Shown here: positions 55,245 through 64,000 of the stretch, piece by piece | Layout: each line of letters begins with the position of its first letter | Numbering within the stretch: position 1 is the stretch's first letter | DNA from: Yponomeuta sedellus | Lineage: Eukaryota; Arthropoda; Insecta; Lepidoptera; Yponomeutidae | DNA: 64,000 nt | Assembly (NCBI GenBank): GCA_934045075.1 | Contig: OW203721.1 | Coordinates: forward strand, 26,098,181 to 26,162,180 | Direction: 5' to 3' | Position numbers and translations under genes: made by a program | Notes under the pieces: generated by a model | The model's database searches: none | Seen by the model: the letters and a program-made list of their open reading frames with translations, nothing else | Told to the model about the DNA's origin: nothing

Positions 55245-56400
55245 GTCTTAGATTTAATTACTTATTTTTTATAAATTCTTTATGTATATTAATCAGGTTT
55301 ATTTAGACGAATTTTTATTGAGAACTAGTTATTCTTTTTGCAATTGTGCATATTTTTGGTGGGTCACATTTTTATTTATCGCTAGTATGAGCTTTTCGTT
55401 CGGTGAAAGTGAACTGTCGTGCTATGTTGATAGGAAGGTATTTGTTCTGTCGCCGAGCCCATTTTTTACTCAGAATCCTCGTCGCTCCCGTGGATTAGAC
55501 TTTGACACCGCGCGCGTGTGTGCGTCGCTGGTTGCGTACGTATTTATATCCTGCTAGCGACTCTACGGGTGTGTTGGTGTACCTACTTGACGATTTCACT
55601 TTTTCGTGCCCCAATTAAACAAAATAAGAACGCAACAACGTGTTTTGGATGAAAATCTGCTTTGTGTGGTACATAATGAAGGTTATAATCGTCTGAAGTT
55701 ATATACTAGTTGTATCTCTGAAACAATTAAGTCCACGGGACTTATGAGTACTTACTTCTAAACTGTGTATGTTATTAAAATCTAGTATTTTATTAATGTA
55801 AAAACAAAATGCATGAAAATATAACATGTTTAAAATCATGAATTGTTAGTAAGTGAACTGGGGCCTGTTTAGTGGTTTATTGACATGTCATATACGTTGC
55901 CAAGTCGGTTAACACATAGATTACCAAGTAGGAAGACTGATTAAGGCTTTAAATACATTGTCTTAATAAACTATGAATTGGAGTCTTATGAAATGAGGCC
56001 CTCGCATAGAACTTCAGAGTTTCTTTCTTCACAGTAGATTCGTTGAGACAGTACAACAAAGCAAGTTGAAAGACACAACTAAATTCTACTGGACATCTTT
56101 AAAAATTATGTTATGTTGTCACAAAATATTTTAATGTTTTAATTTAGACAGAAAAGTAAAGTATTTGAGGTGCGTTTATTATGAGTAACTCAGCATAGTG
56201 TAGGACACTGTGTGACCAGACGGAGTGATGACATTCGCAAAGTATTGGGCAGTGACTGGAAGAGATGATCCCAAAATTGGGCTCAGTGGCATATCTTAGG
56301 AGGGGCCTTGTCGTAGTAGATCGACACAGGCACAATAATTGATGATAATGATGATGAAGTAAGTCAGATTATTTTAGTATTTAAAAAAGTGGAGTATAAA
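55245..56400. other. intergenic or intronic, no gene seen
   Basis: The 91-aa frame at 55282 has no family resemblance and starts inside the possible intron. Confidence 0.4.
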
Positions 56401-56408
56401 GTGAATCT

Positions 56409-56459
56409 GGAATTAGGCCAATATATTCCAGGTATCTGGGAATATATTGGCCTAATTCC
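56409..56459. repeat. hairpin, 21-bp perfect stem
   Basis: GGAATTAGGCCAATATATTC plus C pairs exactly with 56439-56459 across a 9-nt loop. Confidence 0.9.
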
Positions 56460-56746
56460 ATATATTATTTATGAGCAACAGGCCAATGTCCTTTTAGTCT
56501 TTTCAACAAAATTCTATCAATCACCAATGCATTATGGATGTATCAGGTAGGTATCTTTGTGCTGGTGAAATAAAGACAATTGAATTACTTATTCAATGTG
56601 TAACATTGCCCGGTGTAAGTACTTAAATATTCATTTAATGTTTGGTGGAATTGTGAATTCAACCTTACCTAAATCAAACTGTATATCAGCTAATGACACT
56701 TACCTATTAAATAAAATATATAATAAAAAATAAAACACTGTCAGGT

Positions 56747-56940
56747 TATACCTACTATTATACTATTTTTATTTTTAATGCACTAACCTGTGCTAAGGAC
56801 AATTTTTAAAACCTATTTAGAGGCTAAATATTCCACCCATGCCGGGATTCGAACGCGCGACCTCTGGCACGGATAGCCAGAGGTCGCGGGTTCGAATCCC
56901 GGCATGGGTGGATTTTTTAGCCTCTAAATAGGTTTTTAAA
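56747..56940 (-). mobile_element. inverted-dimer tRNA-like retroposon, copy 4 (compact)
   Basis: The left side has the T-rich tail and GCACTAACCTGTGCTAAGGA, then AACCTATTTAGAGGCTAAAT, an antisense half tRNA-like sequence to about 56868, and at once the sense half, ending at the fixed TTTTTAAA terminus. The spacer and D arm are gone, leaving a near-perfect palindrome (about 56812-56940). Flanked by a 10-bp repeat ACTGTCAGGT (56737-56746 and 56941-56950). Confidence 0.8.
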
Positions 56941-56950
56941 ACTGTCAGGT

Positions 56951-58128
56951 AGCAAAATCATAATGATCACCTTAAAAAATTTTGCACATTATTTTGTGGG
57001 CCACATTTGATTAATGAGGCATGGTTATGAATATTATAGTTTGGCAACTAAAAGCAATGACCAGGCACTTCTGCATCACCTTTCTACATAGTGTGAGTTG
57101 ATATTAGTGAGTTGCTACTGGATTAACTAGGGTATCCTAGTTTGGAACCAGGTTGGGTGATTGATCCATTGTAGAAAGTTTTAGTTCAAAGATTGATCCA
57201 TTGTTCAAAATAGTTTAGTTTTAATTCACAAAGAACATTTTGGATCACATTGACACCCAATATGGATAGATGACACAAATCTAGGCTTTCAACTGGGAAT
57301 AACAGAATTAAAAAGAAATTAATACTAATTTAAGATAAAACAACCAGCGAATATCTTCGTACTTAATGCAAATGTCGTCAGTGTTCTTAGTCCAGAAAAC
57401 ACATTAATGATCATGCAATTTAATACTTAATTACTGCAAAAGCCATAAAAATAATTAATTTGATGTGGAAATTATAGATTTCTACACTGATTACAGTGCA
57501 GTGGATACGCAATATTTTTATCTAGGATATTTTGAGTACGCTACATTTTCTTTCTGTATCTATATTAGTATTGTTTCAAGCCTTTATCTGTGTGGCAAAT
57601 TTCAACCAGCTTCATTAAGTCATTAACCAATATTGGAGCATTTGATATTATAAGATATAATATTATAATAATATTATGTACAACATTGAAATTATAGTCA
57701 TATTCCCCTTATGTAATGAAGCTAATTAAATTTTTTTTAATTTAGAATAACATTACTAATAAAACAATCATTCTCATTTGATTCTATAAGGCATTCTATT
57801 ATGGGTGAATTAAAATGCACAATAACATTAAACCCAGATATTTTCATATAAAGTACTTAATTAGTACAGATAACAAGTACCATCCCTTAATAATTTGAAT
57901 TACTTTTATATTTTAACTAACTTTTATTTGCAAGATGATATAAAATGAGTTCAAATCGTAATTTTACCATCCTGAGTGAGTGAGTAGGTACATTAATTAT
58001 TATCTTATCATTTGTTGATAATTCTTAAGCTGTTGGCTAGACGGACAAAGTTGCTATGTGTCAAAGTGAAACTGAGGCCAGTAAGACGGTACTACATCTA
58101 CTTAGTGGAGCCAAAACGTGTAGTAATG
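56951..58128. other. AT-rich intergenic or intronic DNA
   Basis: No exon recognised. A short S2-like relic (GGGTATCCTAGTTTGGAACC) lies near 57130. Confidence 0.5.
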
Positions 58129-58131
58129 GGC

Positions 58132-58256
58132 CAGTTTCTGAATTGAAAATTTCGCTAAGTAAACTTAACCATAGTGCTCATCGAATTTCTCAGCAAAGAG
58201 CGTGACAGAATGTTACTTAAGTATTTACTTCAGAAACTGGTCCGGCCGACAGAACT
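58132..58256. mobile_element. miniature inverted-repeat element, copy 1
   Basis: CCAGTTTCTGAATTGAAAAT at left; TATTTACTTCAGAAACTGG mirrored at right. Confidence 0.75.
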
Positions 58257-58701
58257 GGCCCAATTGGACCAAAATGTTTTCCTAGATGATGATAGCTTAT
58301 TTCATTTGTAATTTTATTATATTGTGGTCGTAGGAAAGAAGATAAAAGTAAATATTGTGCGGAAAGTGTTTGAGGAATGAATTTGAATACTACTATACTA
58401 AAAATCAGATGTGACACCCATGATTAGTCTGCCCATAGAAAGCGATGTTGCGATGAGATTACACCAGCAGCTGATACAAAATAAGATCAAGTTCTAGTAC
58501 TCTTTTAGAAATGTTTTGTTTGATTTGTTACTAAACGTAGATCGCATTTGTCTGCAGATTTTTTACTTTTACGTTTTAGTTACAAAGTGAAACGAAAAAT
58601 TTGCAAGTAGGATGCAAGCCTGTAGTTTTCTGTGATGTTGACAATGACAATGGCGGGTCATGATTGATGTTTATAAAAACTAAATTAAGCAGCGAAGTCA
58701 A

Positions 58702-58848
58702 GGAGCCGGTTTCTGAATTGAGAATTTCACTTAGTAAATACTTAAGTAACGTTTGTCTCGCTCTTTTTTGAGAAATTCCAAGAGACAGCACTACAGTTTA
58801 CTATTAACTTTTTTAACTGTCAAAATCTCCATTCAGAAATTGGCCCAA
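58702..58848. mobile_element. miniature inverted-repeat element, copy 2
   Basis: GCCGGTTTCTGAATTGAGAA at left; CCATTCAGAAATTGGCCC at right. Same family as 58132-58256, more diverged. Confidence 0.7.
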
Positions 58849-58956
58849 AGTGGCCAAAAGTTCGCGCCGAGTTAGGGCAGACCCATTCTTCTCTCTTAAT
58901 TATTTTGTGGCCTCTCTTATCAATGTCGTCAGTATTGGCCTCACAGTCGGCAGCGA

Positions 58957-58988
58957 GATAAGATCTCGGTGTTTATTCTAGCCTTATC
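58957..58988. promoter_or_regulatory. pair of GATA-type sites
   Basis: GATAAG at 58957-58962 and CTTATC at 58983-58988, in a locally GC-richer stretch with no repeat assigned. Confidence 0.3.
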
Positions 58989-59284
58989 GTATGTTTGGGG
59001 TTTCCAGATAGTAATTATAATGGCGGCTATTAATTTGCACAAGCTCCCCGATACGGTAAAGTTCCGTGATCTTAACGGGTGGCCAATGACCTTCGTGGCT
59101 GGACAGCGGTTTCCAAAGTGTGCGCGCGAGCGCTTTAAATACTAAATGGACAGGATCCTGTTTTCTATCCTCCGGAATCTGACTGACCTTTATACGTGGA
59201 TTCAATATGCCGCTATTGTAAATAAATGGGTTTATCGTGTAGGGCGCCGAAATCCTAAACATGTACATAATTGCACCGTGAGCT

Positions 59285-61400
59285 GAACTGAGCCTGAAAT
59301 CAACCTCTTAGAATCCTTACTAGGTACTCTACTTAGGCCCTTGGCGTGATGTGCCTTGGGTTACCCCTATATGCAGCAGTGGATGAATGAGATGTGAGCC
59401 GATTAAATTTTGAAACTAGGATACTCTGCTAAGGACACAACAAAGACAATACATAGTTATATGTTAAACAGGTCATCGCAAGTCATTAATAAATTCAACG
59501 AAAAGACGTCCCATCAGCATTTAATACGTTGTGTTCAAAATGAGACCCCATGATTTACTCATTGAGCCGACAACGGCTGTCTGTCTTATAAAGGGCTTTA
59601 TCTCTTGTACCATAACATGGTAGCCAGTTTGAAGTACAGTCAGAAGAGGCAGATTTTTACAGTGAATAGAGCCGATTACTCAACACGTAAAAATTCAAAT
59701 AGTAAAAATAATCAGGGGTATTACATACAGGAAACGCGGTAAACATACCGACTATCTGCGATGCATAAGGCAAGCATCCGCATTTTTCTGTTTGTCACCT
59801 GTTGTACTCAATGAATATAACAAAGCATCCTGCCGATGATACTCTACCACCGCTGCCAGCGAATTTATAAAACTACTGATATTTCACGATATCTTGGTTT
59901 GTCATCTCATTAGCTTATTTCTGTGATTACTGCGATTGTTAACAGTTGTTTCTTTTGTTATTGATATTGACTTAAGTTCGCCGGAGCTTTCTACAAAACG
60001 CGGCAATACCATGAACTTATACTGTAACTACAGTGCATTTATCCAAAGAAAGTTTCACTTTGGTTACAAAAATGTTAAACGCAACTGTAATACGAGTACT
60101 GGCGTTGTTGAAAGTTACTTTTTGTTTTTTTAAAGCTGTCATCGACAGTCTAAACCCACGTATAAATGAGCTGCCCAGTTACATAGTTTAATCAGGATGA
60201 CCGAACAGACCGCCTTCGATCCCCAGCCCGCCCCGCGCGGTTAACCTCGACTTATCAATTGCGCGTAAAGATTGTTTTGTCTGCCGGCGGGAGGCGTGTG
60301 GCCTTATCGCGGGCTGATAGTATATTTTGATACACGATAAGCCTTACCGGGCCGAAATAGATCCGTGTGAATGATTGATCGGCCCCTGTCTTGATTGATT
60401 GCAGCTGATATTTTGGGTTTTATGACCGATGACGTAGCTCGATTAGCACAACGTAAAGAAACCGGATTTTACCGCGAATTGGGTGCTCATGAAATAAATA
60501 AAACTAAATAAATAAAACTTAGTGAGAGTCCCGTTTCTTTGCTTATCCAAAATGTATGTAGGTGCTTCTAAAATATCTATACCAGGCACTCCGTGAGTAG
60601 GACTTCGTCTTATGGTGTAGGCAGGAGGTGCCACAAAACGCTGTGAAAATGTCATAGAGTTAATAATTTTCATAGATCTGTATGAAATCTGTTTTTCGAA
60701 TTTCTCTCTCTCTCCTAGCTTACATTTAAAGTATTTTTTTTCCAATTGTGATTTGCGACAGCGATATTTTATGCGTTGCGAATTTTAATTGATTTTGAAC
60801 TTTAAAAGCAAAGCGAATAATTTTCAATTGTTATGATGTTGAACTATGAAACTACAGGGCGCGTATCACCACCTACCTGTGCCACTCGTGTATGTATGGC
60901 TGAATGCACCGCCAATTCCCAGTTGCTAGCTATTAGCTGGCTAGATTGAAGGACTATAGTAATCGTTTAGCTTCAGCTATGCAGCTTCATATTTACCACT
61001 GAGACGCGTGGAATAATGAGAGTGTACGCCGTGGCTGGCTTCTAGATCGTAGCCATAGTTAAAATCGGTGTAGTTCTCACAATGTTTTCCTTATCGTACT
61101 CTGACGTAGATCCCGCTAGCAACGCGTCATTCATGCCCTGTCCAGGAATAAATGGTAATCCCAGGCGAATGTGATAGGATTCGCGACCGTATTGGAAGAA
61201 ATAGTTTTGGATTATTACGTAACATACATAAGATAGGCAGTCCCACACCGGAACATATAAGTCCCACACTGGTCTTCTCTCAGAGAGAGGGGCAATGAGC
61301 TCACCACACATGCCGACCGCGGATTAACGATTTCAAGCGCTAATTTTATTTATTTTATTCTATTCACAAAACCAACAATGGTTACAGAGTTTCAAAACTA
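59285..61400. other. upstream or intronic DNA of CPT1, no exon seen
   Basis: Contains the GATA-site cluster at 60251-60341. No coding exon recognised. Confidence 0.45.
60251..60341. promoter_or_regulatory. GATA-site cluster, candidate enhancer
   Basis: CTTATC at 60251 and 60303 and GATAAG at 60336, plus a weaker TGATAG at 60315, in a GC-richer island (about 60190-60410) with no repeat assigned. GATA factors drive fat-body and gut genes in insects, which would suit CPT1; that link is inference. Confidence 0.35.
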
Positions 61401-61401
61401 G

Positions 61402-61553
61402 CCGCGTTTTCACGGTCAGAGTGCGCCATCCAAGTAAACTAATGCTTCTGATTGGCTATTTTGGTTTTGCCCCGAAAAACCGTCCAATGAGAAGCATTAA
61501 TTTACTCGGATGAAGCACTCGGTCCGAGCGTACTAAGACCGTGAAAACCTGGC
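61402..61553. mobile_element. miniature inverted-repeat element
   Basis: AGCCGCGTTTTCACGGTCAG at left is mirrored by AAGACCGTGAAAACCTGGCT at right. Inner CTAATGCTTCTGATTGGC pairs with CCAATGAGAAGCATTAAT. Confidence 0.8.
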
Positions 61554-63200
61554 TGTAAAGTAATAGCTAATAAGTAAGGCCAATGACAGGTTCCACTTTT
61601 TAAACTGATAAGGCAGCTTAGAATGAAACGTGAGTTGAAACGACTCACAAACTGAATATTATGTCAACACCTCAGAGTGCTTAGTGAGAGTTTTTTAACT
61701 ACTCGATCGCGTTAACGTAAACTCATATTTCTATGGCATCGAGGAAGCGCCACCTAGCGACAATTATGGAAATTAAAATTGCTGAGTGCGAGTTGTAATG
61801 GTTTACGTTGAGAAGTGAACACGTTTACCAGCCAAAACACGAATAAACACGAGTGCGAGTTGTACTGTGACAGCGTTTTGCCAGTTCGAACTGTTAACTT
61901 ACTCATACTCACTACTCAATGCTCGATTAACGCGGTAGTAAAGTTATTCGATTGGATCTGTCAAACTCGCACTAAGCACTCAGAAGTTCGGTTTTCCTCA
62001 CGATGTTTTCGTCACAGTTAGCGAGTGGCTTTGCCATACAAATGTATTTGATTCAGATGAATTATGTTAACATTTACATGTGGAGATACACAAAGTTACC
62101 TATTTGTCTAATTCTAGTAAGGGTGGGTCAATTGGATCATACATTTTGCACTTGCAATCGCCCTCGCGAACTATTTGCCTCACCTCCGCTGGCGCTTTAC
62201 CAAATATCTAACTAAAACTAGCCTACTTATCTACAAAAGTACTCGCAAACGGCTACCGTATAAACTAAGGAGTTTAGTACAAATTATTTTACCAATTTTT
62301 TTCTCCAAAATGATCTAGGGAAACTTCACAACGGACACCTTGTTTTACTTTTAAAGTTTATTAATTCGTAGTTTTTGTGTTATCTTCTTTCTACATATAA
62401 TATTGTCGAAAAATGAATCGCTGAATGTGTTGGTAAGCGCAAATCTTGAGAGCAGCTGAACCGATTTCGCTAATTCTTTTTTTAGAATATTCCTTGAAGT
62501 CCGAGGATGGTTGCAGCTGAATGAGTTTGCTCCAATCACCCTAAGCGCATGCGTTAATGAGCACTTAGCTCGTCAGTCAAGGCGAAGAGAGCTTCTGTTC
62601 AAGTCTTGTTTGCTTTTTTCAGGGATATCCATTTTTCCGGGTACAGTGTGTTCACGTGATCGGTTAATTGTTGTGTTTTGTTGTATGGTTTAAATTTTAA
62701 GTATTCTGTCGGCAAATAAATGTATTATTTTCTTCCTTCTACTACATTTACCAATAGCAATGCGGGTTGAGTACAAATGCTAACCTGATTTGGATATAAT
62801 TCTTATTATAGTGAAAGCTTTAGTACCTTGGTTTAGTAGCAGTTAATGCGACAAAACTGCCATGATTCGTTTTGATCCCCTGATCAAAGTATGCAAAAAG
62901 GGCATAATCAGGTTACTGATAGGTGCAATTGGTAGATTATGAAAAACTGGAGCTACGGAGGGAAGGAGGGAACCCTATAATGTAAGGCCTGAGGGGCTGC
63001 ACTTCCCGCAGTGCCGGGCAAGTTGACCAGAAATGGTCCAAGAAAAGGGAGATCACAACTTTGAAGACAACATCATAACTCAAAAACTGTAATTTCCTAG
63101 GTGGGCAGTTACATTTATCTGGGGCATTGAGAGATTTCCGTATGTGTGTGTAAAAGTAATCGCGAGGTAACACTACTTACATGTTGTTAACTGTTCCCAG
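61554..63200. other. upstream or intronic DNA of CPT1
   Basis: Contains an S3 body relic near 61995-62050 and a family J LINE scrap near 62300 (TCTCCAAAATGATCTAGG). The last bases before 63201 form a 3' splice acceptor (TGTTCCCAG). Confidence 0.45.
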
Positions 63201-63212
63201 TGAGGCCCCAAG

Positions 63213-63353
63213 ATGGCGGAAGCTCACTCGGCGGTGGCGTTCTCGTTCGCGATCACGCACGATGGTTGGGACGTCAACTTCGACCGGGAGGTCCTATCCC
63301 TGGTGTGGGAGTCCGGCGTTCGGTCCTGGAAAAAACGCCTGGCGCGTTTCAGG
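63213..63353 (+). CDS. carnitine O-palmitoyltransferase 1, first coding exon (partial gene)
   Basis: CPT1 sits in the outer mitochondrial membrane, transfers long-chain acyl groups from CoA to carnitine, and is the malonyl-CoA-regulated gate of fatty-acid oxidation. This exon encodes residues 1-47, from MAEAHSAVAFSFAIT through DGWDVNFDREV and SGVRSWKKRLARFR. The MAEAH-AVAF start and SG-SWKK-RF block are the conserved N-terminal regulatory segment of animal CPT1. The context CAAGATGG is a strong start. The exon opens after TTCCCAG at 63200 with 12 bp of 5' UTR and closes at AGG|GTGAGT in phase 0, so another non-coding exon lies upstream. Membrane helices and the catalytic domain are expected beyond 64000. 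Two decayed copies of part of this exon follow it. Confidence 0.92.
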
Positions 63354-63362
63354 GTGAGTGTC

Positions 63363-63450
63363 AGAGCGTCAACTTTGACTGCGAGTTTCTGTCTCTGGCT
63401 GGGTACTGGATAGAGTGGTTGGTGGGTAAATAAAACGACTGGCGCTGTTC
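63363..63450 (+). pseudogene. decayed copy of the CPT1 first exon (copy B)
   Basis: AGCGTCAACTTTGACTGCGA parallels GACGTCAACTTCGACCGGGA of the exon. Later CTGTCTCTGG, ACTGGATAGAGTGG and GACTGGCGCTGTTCATGG parallel its second half. In frame it reads SVNFDCEFLSLAGYW then stops. No ATG-proximal part. Confidence 0.65.
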
Positions 63451-63535
63451 ATGGAGGCTTGGACGTCAACTTCGACCGGATTGATCTATCCCTTGGAGAC
63501 CAGAGTTGCGTTCCGGATGAAATGGCACCGAGCCG
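63451..63535 (+). pseudogene. decayed copy of the CPT1 first exon (copy C)
   Basis: CTTGGACGTCAACTTCGACC then GG and TGATCTATCCCTTGGAGACC, parallel to TGGGACGTCAACTTCGACCG and TCCTATCCCTGGTGTGGGAG. It has lost part of the middle and its reading frame. Confidence 0.65.
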
Positions 63536-64000
63536 ATGACGACTATTTCTGCCAGGATCACGTCTTGACACGACATGCGCATAATAGGAAGGTTATGCCA
63601 AAACTAACTTAAATAATATAGTTGTTGACATCCGTGGTTAGTGATTACATACTCTTTGGTTGAGGCCACGGATCGTAGAGGGAGTAAAATCTATCTACGC
63701 CACGGATGTAAAAAATCTCTGATGATCAGTACGATGAAATACAAAGTACAAAGCACGAAGGTAAATATTTACGTAATTCTGTAATACTTAATCTGTGTTA
63801 ATTTTTTACTGACAGTCCTTCTGTCAGATGTCAAAACAATAGGATTTGTTTGTCGGGATCGTGGTCGGGATACGTATCCTCTATGGTCCAATACCACATT
63901 GGGTTATTTAAATGTAGGTAATAAATGGAAGCCTTTGCCCAGCAGTGGGACACAGCAAACAGCAAACGCTATATAAAAAAGTGCCGTTTTTGCCACAGAT
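63536..64000. other. CPT1 first coding intron, beginning
   Basis: No second exon (expected to begin with Asn-Gly after ARFR) is seen. A LINE 3' tail relic with GCCTTTGCCCAGCAGTGGGA lies at about 63915-63955. Confidence 0.5.

Noticed and set aside
55282..55557. 91-aa plus frame with hydrophobic start
   Set aside because: No homology recognised, no splice context, and it lies just after a strong donor, so probably intronic or intergenic.
59021..59146. Short plus frame beginning MAAINLHKLPDTVK
   Set aside because: About 40 codons then a stop, no clean donor in frame and no recognised family. Could be an exon but not supportable.

Overview
The window looks like nuclear DNA of a moth or butterfly (Lepidoptera). 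Three protein genes can be read from the sequence. The rest is a dense mosaic of tRNA-like SINEs, non-LTR (LINE) 3' ends with short-repeat tails, small terminal-inverted-repeat elements and hairpins. No bacterial-style operons, CRISPR arrays or rRNA genes are visible. All family names come from reading the sequence; no database search was run.

Genes. (1) 37001-37960, minus: a complete single-exon forkhead (FoxC, crocodile) transcription factor inside a GC-rich island (about 36700-38230). (2) 41243-48257, minus: a three-exon gene, assembled here from matching splice sites and phases, for a small single-pass membrane protein with a coiled-coil tail (139 aa, family not recognised). (3) 63213-63353, plus: the first coding exon of carnitine palmitoyltransferase 1 (CPT1; withered in Drosophila), the outer-mitochondrial-membrane enzyme that starts long-chain fatty-acid import. 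The rest of that gene lies beyond 64000. Its 5' UTR exon must lie upstream; an exon-like stretch with a strong donor at 55241 is one candidate. The genes are unrelated in function.

Layout. 1-24 kb: intergenic, many SINE/LINE relics, and a 1.29-kb inverted array of a tRNA-like repeat at 14246-15535. 24.2-28.6 kb: a 2164-bp tandem duplication, apparently identical between copies. 28.6-36.7 kb: AT-rich intergenic DNA with small elements. 36.7-38.3 kb: crocodile. 38.3-41 kb: intergenic. 41.2-48.3 kb: the membrane-protein gene, whose 5.6-kb second intron is packed with repeats, including a hAT-like element with a nested SINE. 48.3-63.2 kb: intergenic and CPT1 upstream DNA, with two degenerate LINEs. 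63.2-64 kb: CPT1 exon followed by two decayed copies of part of it.

Most unusual: a small retroposon-like family at 2669, 4792, 14246 and 56747, built as head-to-head inverted copies of a tRNA-like sequence. Each has one A-rich end, one fixed end, and 10-14 bp target duplications. A fifth site (31569-31590) holds only the first 22 bp of the fixed end, still flanked by a 12-bp duplication. Also notable are the duplication junction, which carries 31 bp matching an inverted copy of a nearby SINE, and the CPT1 exon relics.
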